A stretch of 62,538 nucleotides of DNA from CAIVAT01 sp964455285 (GTDB taxonomy: Bacteria; Bacteroidota; Bacteroidia; Bacteroidales; FEN-979), in NCBI GenBank assembly GCA_964455285.1, contig CAYVVG010000016.1, forward strand, positions 1 through 62,538, written 5' to 3'. The position numbers were made by a program, and so were the translations under genes. This document shows positions 9,078 through 17,299 of the stretch, one piece after another (position 1 is the stretch's first letter; each line of letters starts with the position of its first letter). Below the pieces are notes generated by a model, which searched no databases, had not been told where the DNA came from, and saw only the letters and a program-made list of their open reading frames with translations.

Positions 9078-11054
9078 TTACCGGGCAATAATGAGCCGTG
9101 AAGTGCCGGCCGGCGCCCCGGTACGGTCGGAGACCGACAGAATGTACAGACCCGCCGGCAGCGACTGAACGTTCACCACCGTCCGGAACGCCTGCTGCAG
9201 GCAAATGCGTCCTGCAACATCGGTCACCGTTACCATTGCATCGTCCACCTGAATGCGGTTTGCCACGTATTCCGGCAGCATCAGGGAGACCGAGTTCCCG
9301 GTAACCGGGTTCGGGAGAATGCGGATGCGGGTATCCCGCCCTGCCGGTTCAGGGGTGCCGAGGGGTATCGGTTTTCCGATCACCGGCCGGATCATCAGCG
9401 ATCCGCTGAGGGCCGATTCCTGCCAGGTCCCTGAAACGTTGTACAGGATCTCGGTACGGCTGTCGTTATACCGGTCAAACCCGATGTTCAGGTTGTCGCT
9501 GGTAGTCTGTACACATCCCACGTAAAATGTCCCGGCAACCGCAAGGGGGGGGTCGAGGTGATAGGTCACATAATGGTTGAGGCTGTCGGCATACTTGGGC
9601 CAGACAAATTTAGTGTAGATCTCTTCGCCCGGTTTGCCGGCATTGTCGTTCCATACGGTGAGCCAGAATTGCTGCACGCTGGCGTTGCTGAGCGTACGGT
9701 TGAAGTAGATGTTGATGGCCCGGAGTGTATCGGGCGATTTGCTCAGCTGGAACCGGTAAGCCAGTTGAGCACCCGCCGGAGTAAGGCCGAACCCGGCCTC
9801 GGGAGTGCCGTCGTCATAGGCAAAATAGTTGTAAAACCTCTGGTACCCTGTGATGGTGTCGCCGCGAATGCTGCCGGCTGCCAACGGCACAAGGGTGTGC
9901 GTAACGCGGAACCGGGCGCTGTCGGCCTGGCTGATGGGGAGCATATAAGGGAACGGGGGATGTGCGAAGGGCGGGTTGGTAACATAAGGTTCGGATGCGA
10001 ACGGGAGCATTTCGTAATCGCCTCCGTCATAGGAGCGGGTGAAGGATCCTCCGACGGCAGTCACGGTATATCCGTAAGTAGCCTCGTGGGCGACGTTGTC
10101 ACGGTTGGTCATCACCATGTCGAGGGTGTCGGCGATCTCATTGGTGGGATCGTTGCAGTACTGCGGGTAAGGCATCGACTGGTACCGTCGCAGCAGGGAA
10201 GGGGGACGGTAAACGAAGCGCAGTTCCGGAAAGATGGTATCGGACCGGCTGCGGCCGGCATTGAGATAGACCTGGTCGAGGTTCCATTGCCCGGTGTTGC
10301 TTTGCCAGCTTGGTTCGGAAGAACTCGCCAGGCTGGAATAGTTGTAGAAACGGAACCGGAAGGTATTCCTGAAAAAGAGGGGATCGGTAACCGGGATCAT
10401 GACATAGTCGAACCACGCCTGCTTTCGCAGGTAAAAGGTATCGAGCGACATGCCGTTTGAGTTCCACACCGGCTGCCATTTGTCGGGGACCCGAATGGTA
10501 TCGTCGGGCAGTATGCTGTCGTGCGCCGGTACCAGCAGGAATTCGAGGATCAGCGAATCGTTTTTCTGCGGAGCCAGTCCCCGGCCCTGCGGCTGGTAGT
10601 AAAAACTGAAATAGACCGAGTCGGCCGGCGCAAGCTTTTTTGCAACGGGTGCGAACACCGAATCCAGCCGGATGTAACGCGACGTCAGGTAATCGGCGAT
10701 GAAGTTCATAGGACCGGGCACCGCGTTCGGATACATGCTTCCGGTATCGTTGATGGCATCGAGTGTCGCCACCCCGCGATTTACCGGAAATACAGGGAAG
10801 TCATCGTTTTCAAATGCAAAGCGATCGGTCCACCGGGCAGTGGAAGGAAACACTCCCTGGGTCGAAAAATCGTCGAGAAACGGGAGGAGTACCGCGATCG
10901 TGTCATCCCCCGCCAGGGAACGGTCCGGAAAGGCGGCCATTTGTGCGCCGGCCTTTACCAGCGGATTTACCTGCAGTGAGGTAAGGTATTCCTGGGCTCC
11001 CGAGTATGTCCCGGTGATCAGTGGCAACAGAAATGCAATTAAAACCCTCTTCAT
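9078..11054 (-). CDS. Secreted T9SS type A sorting domain protein, function unknown
   Basis: A 658-residue exported protein of unknown function. A signal peptide (residues 1-20, ending YSGAQ) is followed by a large region without a recognised enzyme motif; segments such as LDDFS and FNYFAYDDGTPEAGFGL resemble jelly-roll-like modules often seen in T9SS cargo. The final 85 residues contain ILPNPVTGNSVSL and SLPAGLYILSVSD, the type A sorting domain, and the protein ends in the usual basic tail (LIIAR). It lies between the PASTA gene and rluD, 22 bp from rluD, and is probably in the same transcript. Confidence 0.82.
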   Translation of the reverse strand: MKRVLIAFLLPLITGTYSGAQEYLTSLQVNPLVKAGAQMAAFPDRSLAGDDTIAVLLPFLDDFSTQGVFPSTARWTDRFAFENDDFPVFPVNRGVATLDAINDTGSMYPNAVPGPMNFIADYLTSRYIRLDSVFAPVAKKLAPADSVYFSFYYQPQGRGLAPQKNDSLILEFLLVPAHDSILPDDTIRVPDKWQPVWNSNGMSLDTFYLRKQAWFDYVMIPVTDPLFFRNTFRFRFYNYSSLASSSEPSWQSNTGQWNLDQVYLNAGRSRSDTIFPELRFVYRPPSLLRRYQSMPYPQYCNDPTNEIADTLDMVMTNRDNVAHEATYGYTVTAVGGSFTRSYDGGDYEMLPFASEPYVTNPPFAHPPFPYMLPISQADSARFRVTHTLVPLAAGSIRGDTITGYQRFYNYFAYDDGTPEAGFGLTPAGAQLAYRFQLSKSPDTLRAINIYFNRTLSNASVQQFWLTVWNDNAGKPGEEIYTKFVWPKYADSLNHYVTYHLDPPLAVAGTFYVGCVQTTSDNLNIGFDRYNDSRTEILYNVSGTWQESALSGSLMIRPVIGKPIPLGTPEPAGRDTRIRILPNPVTGNSVSLMLPEYVANRIQVDDAMVTVTDVAGRICLQQAFRTVVNVQSLPAGLYILSVSDRTGAPAGTSRLIIAR

Positions 11055-11113
11055 TCGGCTGTTTGGTTATTTTTTTTCATTCGTAAACACTGCCTCTTAA
11101 GATTTCCGGCCGT

Positions 11114-11707
11114 TCATTCCAGGCTGTCTGCCTGCAACGAGTCCGCCCCGGCTTCGTACGCTTTCGCACCCATCCCGACGGAAAGATCGATGGCCGAACC
11201 CTTGTCAACCGGCACTCCCGCCCGGATCACCCTGCCTTTGAAGAACTGGTTCTGCACGGCGTCCTCGTCAAAGGAACGCACGTAGGAGAGCCTTCCCAGG
11301 CGCAGGCCCGCCGATTCAAGCATCGATTGCGCCTGCCGCAGTGTGAGATCACGCAACTCGGGCATTGTGGTCTTTTCCGGAAGGGTCGAAGTGATCGTCA
11401 GGTAAACCATCCGGTCCCGTTTGACCCGTGCCCCCGGAAAGGGATCCTGCGTGAGGATCGAACCCTTTTCCTGCGCGGGATCAAAAACAGAGTCTATCAC
11501 AAGGAACCGGTAATTCCGGTGGGCCGGGTCATTCTGTACCCCGGTAAAGGAGAGGCCCCGGAGATCGGGCACGATGATGTAATCGTTGTGCTTGGTATAC
11601 CACGAAAGCGACTGTAATACGATCCACATCAGCACCAGCGTGATGCCGATGGCCATGAGAAAATGCTTGAGGAACCTTTTCGTGAAAAGAAAACGTAGAA
11701 ATTCCAT
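11114..11707 (-). CDS. PASTA domain membrane protein
   Basis: A 197-residue protein with one transmembrane helix near the N-terminus (about residues 15-34) and the rest outside the cytoplasm. Two or three PASTA-like repeats follow: VPDLRGLSFTGVQ from about residue 46, MPELRDLTLRQAQSMLESAGL from about 114, and a weaker C-terminal one. PASTA domains bind peptidoglycan or act as spacers; there is no kinase or transpeptidase part here. It is divergent from ddl, which makes the D-Ala-D-Ala end of peptidoglycan precursors, so a cell-wall role is plausible but inferred. Confidence 0.88.
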   Translation of the reverse strand: MEFLRFLFTKRFLKHFLMAIGITLVLMWIVLQSLSWYTKHNDYIIVPDLRGLSFTGVQNDPAHRNYRFLVIDSVFDPAQEKGSILTQDPFPGARVKRDRMVYLTITSTLPEKTTMPELRDLTLRQAQSMLESAGLRLGRLSYVRSFDEDAVQNQFFKGRVIRAGVPVDKGSAIDLSVGMGAKAYEAGADSLQADSLE

Positions 11708-11768
11708 CCCCCGGTTTTTCAGATAACCCGAAATGGGCTGTTTTATTGTGTTTTAGCAATGAAACGAC

Positions 11769-11776
11769 AAAGATAC
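11769..11776 (-). promoter_or_regulatory. -7 box for the PASTA operon
   Basis: TATCTTTG on the minus strand matches TAnnTTTG, 61 bp upstream of the PASTA gene. It lies 38 bp from the opposing -7 box of ddl, so the two promoter regions must overlap. Confidence 0.5.
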
Positions 11777-11813
11777 AAATTTGAATTTTCCCCCCGGCAC
11801 ATTATTTTTATGC

Positions 11814-11821
11814 TACATTTG
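11814..11821 (+). promoter_or_regulatory. -7 box for ddl
   Basis: TACATTTG matches TAnnTTTG and lies 19 bp before the ddl ATG, predicting a very short leader. Confidence 0.5.
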
Positions 11822-11840
11822 TGCCGCTAAAAAGGCAGTT

Positions 11841-12836
11841 ATGCTGAACATCGCCATCGTAGCCGGAGGCGACTCCGGCGAATACGGTATCTCGATCCGG
11901 AGCGGAATGCAGGTCGAACTGAACATGGACAGGGAACAGTTCAGACCCTGGCTGATCATCATCCGGGGGAAACAATGGTTTTACCGGGCCGGGTTAAAGA
12001 GATTTCCCGTCAACAGGCACGATTTCACCCTCACGATCGGACGGCGCAGGATCCGGTTCGACGCAGTCTTCATGGCCATCCACGGAACGCCGGGAGAGAA
12101 CGGCAGGCTGCAGGGATATTTCGACCTGCTCGGGATCCCTTATACCTCCTGCGACGTCACAACCTCCGCACTTACTTTCAACAAGAGTTACTGCAAAAGC
12201 GTGGTCGCCGCTTCTGGAGTGGCCGTTGCGAAGTCGCTTCACCTGTTCCGGCAGGACCGCCATCCGCGCGAAAGGATCCTGGAGTCGCTCAGTCTTCCGC
12301 TTTTCATCAAACCCAATAACGGCGGATCCAGTGTGGGCATGTCGAAAGTGACATTGAAAAAAGAGCTGGCATCTGCCCTGGAAAGGGCGTTCCATGAAGA
12401 TAACGAGATACTGGCCGAAGAGTTCATCGCCGGCCGCGAGCTGACCTGCGGCGTGCTTCGGACCGGGGGTGAAGTGGTTGCGCTTCCAGTCACTGAGATC
12501 ATTCCCCGCAAAGAGTATTTTGATTTCGAGGCGAAATACAAGGCCGGAATGGCCGACGAAGTCGTACCGGCTGAAATTTCGCCGGAACAATCGGAACAAT
12601 GCAGGGAGATCTCCCGGAATCTTTACGGGCTTCTGAACTGCAAAGGGGTCGTTCGCTTCGATTATATTTTCACGGGCAAAGACTTCTACTTTCTTGAGGT
12701 CAATACCGTGCCGGGACTTTCTGCAGCCAGCATCGTACCCAAGATGGCCCGCGCACACGGATGGTCATTTACCGAACTCATCACCCGACTGATCAACGAA
12801 GTCATCGATGAAAGAGCTGCTCTTCGCCACCAATAA
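11841..12836 (+). CDS. ddl: D-alanine--D-alanine ligase
   Basis: An ATP-grasp enzyme joining two D-alanines for peptidoglycan precursors in the cytoplasm. The 331-residue protein shows the N-terminal GGDSGEYGIS motif, the ATP-binding loop KPNNGGSSVGMSKV, the catalytic segment GRELTCGVL and the metal-binding FLEVNTVPGLS (about residues 288-298). The ATG at 11841 gives the family N-terminus (MLNIAIVAGG); a longer frame from a TTG at 11781 would place the -7 box inside the coding sequence and is rejected. It overlaps the rdgB start by 29 bp, so the two are translationally coupled. Confidence 0.95.
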   Translation: MLNIAIVAGGDSGEYGISIRSGMQVELNMDREQFRPWLIIIRGKQWFYRAGLKRFPVNRHDFTLTIGRRRIRFDAVFMAIHGTPGENGRLQGYFDLLGIPYTSCDVTTSALTFNKSYCKSVVAASGVAVAKSLHLFRQDRHPRERILESLSLPLFIKPNNGGSSVGMSKVTLKKELASALERAFHEDNEILAEEFIAGRELTCGVLRTGGEVVALPVTEIIPRKEYFDFEAKYKAGMADEVVPAEISPEQSEQCREISRNLYGLLNCKGVVRFDYIFTGKDFYFLEVNTVPGLSAASIVPKMARAHGWSFTELITRLINEVIDERAALRHQ

Positions 12837-13395
12837 CCGCCACAAACTTCGCGAAGTCAGGGAGATGGCGGGGCAATCGATCCGGATCGCCGGCCTGGAA
12901 GAGGCCGGTCTGGAAGGTGATATTCCCGAAACCCAGGATACCATCGAGGGGAATGCCATACAAAAAGCCCGGTTCGTGTTTGAACGGTCCGGCAGGGATT
13001 GCTTTGCCGACGACACCGGGCTGGAGATCGAAGCCCTGGAGGGGCGCCCGGGCGTGATGTCGGCCCGGTATGCGGGCGAAGGATGCAGTTTCGATGACAA
13101 CATCGACAAGATCCTCGCTGAGATGCAGGGGCTCGAAAACCGGAAGGCTTGTTTCCGGTGTGTGATCTGCCTGATCGCTGACGGGGAGGAACACCTGTTT
13201 GAAGGCCGTGTCAACGGCTCGATCATCCGTGAGAGAAGAGGTCCGGGAGGATTTGGATACGATCCGGTATTCCTTCCCGACGGGCATGATCAGACCTTCG
13301 CCGAAATGCCGCCTTACCTGAAAAACGGGATCAGCCACAGGGGCAGGGCCATCGAAAAAATGGTGAAATGGCGAGGTAGCGAAATGGCGAAATAG
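12808..13395 (+). CDS. rdgB: XTP/dITP diphosphatase (RdgB/HAM1)
   Basis: Removes non-canonical purine nucleotides (XTP, dITP) by hydrolysis to the monophosphate and pyrophosphate. The 195-residue protein has the family signatures FATNNRHKLREV near the N-terminus, FADDTGLEIEAL, and GPGGFGYDPVF. It starts inside the end of ddl. The last ten or so residues (KWRGSEMAK) are encoded by an octamer repeat and the left arm of a long hairpin at 13375-13434, so the native C-terminus has been replaced by repeat-derived sequence; the core fold is complete before that. Confidence 0.95.
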   Translation: MKELLFATNNRHKLREVREMAGQSIRIAGLEEAGLEGDIPETQDTIEGNAIQKARFVFERSGRDCFADDTGLEIEALEGRPGVMSARYAGEGCSFDDNIDKILAEMQGLENRKACFRCVICLIADGEEHLFEGRVNGSIIRERRGPGGFGYDPVFLPDGHDQTFAEMPPYLKNGISHRGRAIEKMVKWRGSEMAK

Positions 13396-13434
13396 CGAAA
13401 GGAATTTATTTCGCCATTTCGCCATTTCGCTACC
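13375..13434. terminator. 25-bp hairpin between convergent genes, built from GAAATGGC repeats
   Basis: Left arm 13375-13399 and right arm 13410-13434 are reverse complements with one mismatch, around a 10-nt AT-rich loop. The arms themselves consist of the 8-bp unit GAAATGGC. The hairpin sits between the convergent rdgB and SGNH genes and could terminate transcription from both sides, though there is no long T-run. The left arm lies partly inside rdgB. Confidence 0.65.
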
Positions 13435-13440
13435 TTCCTT

Positions 13441-14778
13441 TTACGGAAAGATCACTCCCGGGTAGTTCGTGATATTCACCTGGGGAACGGTGCTGCCGTA
13501 CTTCACGTTGATCGCGTCGATGAAATAGTTGGCGGCTACTGCGCATCCCCTCGGATTGAGGTGGATGCCGTCGAGCGAGAAAAGGCCTCCCGTCACGAAT
13601 TTCGTGTTCATCTTCACGCCGTCCCACACGATGCCTTTCTCCATCTGTTTCATTTTTGCGCTCATATCGACAAAGCCGGTGTTGAAATTAGCGGCAAGCC
13701 CGTACAGGATGGCGTTGTATGCCGCTGTGGCGGTTTTGATCGCGGTGACTTCGTTGGCCGTGAGCACATACTGGTTCGGGATGGGATAGGGCATGAAGGT
13801 GAGCCGGTTGACGATACCCATTCCCATGCACTTCAGCGAATCCTGGGGAACCGACATCAGCACCAGTTCTCCCGGGCGCATCTGGCGGACCTTGAACATC
13901 GGGTGAGGGGAGGTGGGATCGGCCACCAGGAAGGGGTTCGGACCGGCTTTGTAGTCCTTGATGCGCGTAGTGTCGGTAAGCTGGTAAACCAGCCTCATGG
14001 CCATGTTGACCGAGTCGGCCTGGTTCTGGGTCAGCACCAGCGCGTTATACGGGATCGTGGTGAAATAGGGGATGGCGGTAATGTCGCCCAGGTTGGCCAC
14101 CACTCCCTTTGCTCCGTTGGCGGTAAGGTAAGTGAGCACGCCTCCCATGGCCTGCTGGAAAAACGCCGGGCTGGTGATGGAATCGGCGGCACCGCCGGCC
14201 AGCGCATAACTGAGTACGTCGTTGTCGCCCAGCCACAATGTAAAAAAGGTGGGATTGAGCCCGGCGATCTCGTTTACGACCATGTTGCCCGCTGCCGAAG
14301 CAAACCGGGCATAATAGGGATTGTAGGCTGCATATCCCGGGAACAGGAGATGAAAGGATTTTGCTCCGGGAATGGCCAGGTTGTTGACCCGGTACCCGAC
14401 CGGCTGAAGAGGTTCAAGCGCCCCTTGCGCGCGAACCGGACCCAGGGAGGTCTCGCCGGTGCAGGGCGATGTGGAAGACCCGAGAACCAGCTTGGGTTCT
14501 GATCCGGGATACTGCACGCCGAATTCGCTGTTGACCACCGGCTGAACGAACGGACCCGATCCGGCCATTTGCAGTTGCCCTGCGATCAGGTTGGGGATAG
14601 AGTACTGTTGAGCGGTATGGTACAGGGCGCCATCGGCATAACCGGCCATCAGGGAGTGGCCGACCGATACATACGTGGTGAAGTTGGCCGACCCTGCGCC
14701 GACCTGGAACTCATCGATCTTGCGCTCACAGGCGGTGAACAGGGCAAGGGATAATATGATGAACAGGAGTTTTTTCAT
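13441..14778 (-). CDS. SGNH/GDSL-family lipoprotein
   Basis: A 445-residue lipoprotein: the signal peptide ends in a lipobox (LFTAC, Cys at residue 17). Block I is degenerate (SVGHSLMAG), block III is present (LGDND), and the catalytic Asp-His pair is seen as DGIHLN near residue 412. These point to an esterase or lipase of the SGNH superfamily acting on an ester outside the cytoplasm, probably at the outer membrane. It is 19 bp downstream of a FadL-type porin gene; a lipase paired with a fatty-acid channel suggests lipid uptake, which is inferred from context. Confidence 0.85.
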   Translation of the reverse strand: MKKLLFIILSLALFTACERKIDEFQVGAGSANFTTYVSVGHSLMAGYADGALYHTAQQYSIPNLIAGQLQMAGSGPFVQPVVNSEFGVQYPGSEPKLVLGSSTSPCTGETSLGPVRAQGALEPLQPVGYRVNNLAIPGAKSFHLLFPGYAAYNPYYARFASAAGNMVVNEIAGLNPTFFTLWLGDNDVLSYALAGGAADSITSPAFFQQAMGGVLTYLTANGAKGVVANLGDITAIPYFTTIPYNALVLTQNQADSVNMAMRLVYQLTDTTRIKDYKAGPNPFLVADPTSPHPMFKVRQMRPGELVLMSVPQDSLKCMGMGIVNRLTFMPYPIPNQYVLTANEVTAIKTATAAYNAILYGLAANFNTGFVDMSAKMKQMEKGIVWDGVKMNTKFVTGGLFSLDGIHLNPRGCAVAANYFIDAINVKYGSTVPQVNITNYPGVIFP

Positions 14779-14797
14779 TGTACTCGTCTATTTAGGG

Positions 14798-16033
14798 TTA
14801 GAAACTATAGGATAGGCCGATTCCGGGACTGTAAACCGCATTGCTGTATGTTCCGGCGAAATTGTCGGGGCTGAAGGTCCCGCTCCGTTCCGATCCCCTT
14901 ATATACAGGAAAGCGGCATCGATGCTCAGACCTTTGACCGGAGTTACCGACAGTCCGCAGGTCATGCCGATCTGGTTCGTGCTCGGGGTTTGGGGATTCA
15001 GGTAATCGTTCTTCACCGGCGACGGATCGTAATAGGCCCCGATGCGGGCCGTTACAATGTCGTTCACCTTGTATTGCGCCCCAAGCCTGACGATCATCTG
15101 ATCAAAATAGAGGGCAGGGCTGCCGATCTTAGTCACCGCCTGTTTCTCAGAAACCTTTTCGAAACTGAAGTTCAGGGAGTCATAGGTGCCCCAGAACACA
15201 TAACAGAGGTTCATTCCGATCATCCACTGATCCCTCTTCCCGAATTCGTAGGAAGCCCCGAAATCGAGGTTGGCGGGCAACGGAAGCATCACATCCACGT
15301 TTGTCTGGGGAAAAGTGGCGCTCATCGATTGCGGGACGGAAAAAGTGGCACTGGCGCCCTTCACCGACATTTCAATCTTGGAACGGTAGGAGAGGCCCAG
15401 GCTCCATCCCTTTTCGGGACGGACCAGGATACCGGCGTTGAAGCCGAAGTTGCTCGTACTGCCGTTGATATTCAGACTGCCGTCGCCATCGGCCCCGTCA
15501 AGCGGGAGAGCCTTGTTCATATCGACGGTCCCGTAAGCGTAAACAAGACCGGCACCGATGCCGACAATGTCTTTGTACTTATACGAAATCGTAGGCTGAA
15601 AAGTAAAGGCCCGGAATGCGAGATCCTGGATCAGGTAGCGCCCTTTCCATTCCTTGCCCCACGACAACCCGTTCCCGTAAGGAGTGTTGACGGCAAGACC
15701 GATGCTCAGGTTCTTCGTGGGTTTGTACGCTGCATAAAAATATAACGGATTATTGATCTTGTGTTCAAAATGATACTGTTCTTTGACGTTCAGCGGCTGG
15801 AAGGTTGTCCGGGCCATAAGAAAACTGACGCCACCAGAAAAACTCCATTTGTCGTTGACAAACGAGGCACCGCCGGGATTGTAGAACAGGCTGCTGGCGT
15901 CATAGGTCAGCGAGGTCCCGATCAAACCCATGCCGATGTTGCGCATGCTGTGCAAACCAACCTGGTACCCGCCTCCGAACGATGTGAATGCTGCCAGGAA
16001 GAAGAACAGCAGCAAGATTGAAATTTTCCTCAT
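14798..16033 (-). CDS. FadL/OmpP1/TodX-type outer membrane channel
   Basis: A 411-residue outer membrane beta-barrel. A signal peptide (residues 1-20) is followed by the FadL-like start GYQVGLHSMRNIGMGLIGT and SSLFYNPGG, then alternating beta strands (for example LSIGLAVNTPYG), ending in an aromatic C-terminal residue (GLSYSF) that suits barrel insertion. Members carry hydrophobic compounds such as long-chain fatty acids across the outer membrane. It is upstream of the SGNH lipoprotein gene in the same direction and likely cotranscribed. Confidence 0.9.
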   Translation of the reverse strand: MRKISILLLFFFLAAFTSFGGGYQVGLHSMRNIGMGLIGTSLTYDASSLFYNPGGASFVNDKWSFSGGVSFLMARTTFQPLNVKEQYHFEHKINNPLYFYAAYKPTKNLSIGLAVNTPYGNGLSWGKEWKGRYLIQDLAFRAFTFQPTISYKYKDIVGIGAGLVYAYGTVDMNKALPLDGADGDGSLNINGSTSNFGFNAGILVRPEKGWSLGLSYRSKIEMSVKGASATFSVPQSMSATFPQTNVDVMLPLPANLDFGASYEFGKRDQWMIGMNLCYVFWGTYDSLNFSFEKVSEKQAVTKIGSPALYFDQMIVRLGAQYKVNDIVTARIGAYYDPSPVKNDYLNPQTPSTNQIGMTCGLSVTPVKGLSIDAAFLYIRGSERSGTFSPDNFAGTYSNAVYSPGIGLSYSF

Positions 16034-16209
16034 GATGTGTGGTTTTTGGTGAATACTGGGCGCAAGTTACTATAAAAAAATAACATTTGCCGTTTTACAT
16101 ATGTGAAGAAGATGATAATGTGCTGGAAAATAAGAGATGGGGAACTGCCGGCAGGGGAGGGTAACCCCACCGTCGCCGGGAATGGGATAAAAAGCCCGCC
16201 GATTTGGCG

Positions 16210-16217
16210 TACTTTTG
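16210..16217 (+). promoter_or_regulatory. -7 box for the Smr-domain gene
   Basis: TACTTTTG matches TAnnTTTG, 28 bp before the ATG at 16246. It lies inside the coding sequence if an upstream start at 16204 were used, which argues for the later start. Confidence 0.5.
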
Positions 16218-16245
16218 CACCCGAAACTTAACCTTCTCTTGCCCC

Positions 16246-17298
16246 ATGTCTGTTTTTCAACCCGGCGACAAAGTGAAATTCCTGAACACCTCCGGAGGAG
16301 GGGTTGTGATCAAAATAATCGACAGCCGGACGGTGAGCGTGATGATCGACGAAGGATTCGAGATCCCGACGCTGACCAGCGACCTGATCAGCGTCAACTC
16401 AAAGGAGCCGGCGGCCAGGTTCTTCGAGGAGAAGACGGGGGTCAGTGTCCCGGCAGGAATCCCGCAGGATGACGCGGAGAAGGATGACGGGGAGGAGAGC
16501 ATTCCGGCGCACCTGGTGCGCAGCCGGAAGTCGGAAACCCTCTCGATCGCTTTCGTTCCGCACGACCAGAAGTGGTTCATCACCGGCCCGCTCGATGTCA
16601 TCCTGGTCAACAGCAGCCGGTACGACGTTCTCTATAGCATCTTCAGCAAGACCGCAACCGGCCACTTCAGGGGGCTTGATTACGGGAATATTTTTCCCGA
16701 CTCAAAACGGCTGATCACCACCATCAACCGCGAACAACTGACCCACTGGACCGAGGGCAGCATGCAGTTCCTTTTTCATGCCGAACAGCTGAATGTGGTG
16801 CCTCCTCCCTTCAACTCGGAATTCCGCATGGAAGGGAAGAGGTTTTTCAAGGAGGGGAATTACCGGGATTATCCGGTGGTAAAGGCCCGGGCAGTGGTGA
16901 TGCCGGTGCTGGTCCTGTCCGACTATTTCCGCCCGGAGTGCGACCCAGTGAAAAAAGAGAGCCCGGCCGACACCGGCTCCGTGATCCGGCGGCACCGGAC
17001 GCAGCCCGGTGAGGCGGTGATCGACCTGCACATACACGAACTGGTGGAGGATCCGTCGAACCTGGAAGGGTCGGATATTCTTGATTTTCAAAAGAAATAC
17101 TTTCTGAAATGCCTCGATGCCGCCTTCCTTGAGAATTACCGGCGCCTGGTCTTCATCCACGGCATCGGCAACGGCATTCTCCGCACACACCTCACCGACC
17201 TGCTGAAAAAGCAGGAGGGCATCGAGTTCTTCGATGCCCCCCTGTCGGAATACGGCGCCGGCGCGATCGAAGTGCAGATCCACCGGGGCCGGGATTAG
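16246..17298 (+). CDS. DUF2027/Smr domain protein
   Basis: A 350-residue cytoplasmic protein. The N-terminal part (MSVFQPGDKVKFLNTSGGG) fits the DUF2027-type proteins of Bacteroidetes; the C-terminal 80 residues form an Smr (MutS2-like) domain with VIDLHIHEL and VFIHGIGNGILR, the expected HGxGxG-like motif. Smr domains are nucleases or nucleic acid binding modules acting on DNA or RNA; the physiological target here is unknown. The ATG at 16246 fits both the domain start and the promoter position. It converges with the Omp28-like gene, leaving one base between the stop codons. Confidence 0.88.
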   Translation: MSVFQPGDKVKFLNTSGGGVVIKIIDSRTVSVMIDEGFEIPTLTSDLISVNSKEPAARFFEEKTGVSVPAGIPQDDAEKDDGEESIPAHLVRSRKSETLSIAFVPHDQKWFITGPLDVILVNSSRYDVLYSIFSKTATGHFRGLDYGNIFPDSKRLITTINREQLTHWTEGSMQFLFHAEQLNVVPPPFNSEFRMEGKRFFKEGNYRDYPVVKARAVVMPVLVLSDYFRPECDPVKKESPADTGSVIRRHRTQPGEAVIDLHIHELVEDPSNLEGSDILDFQKKYFLKCLDAAFLENYRRLVFIHGIGNGILRTHLTDLLKKQEGIEFFDAPLSEYGAGAIEVQIHRGRD

Positions 17299-17299
17299 C

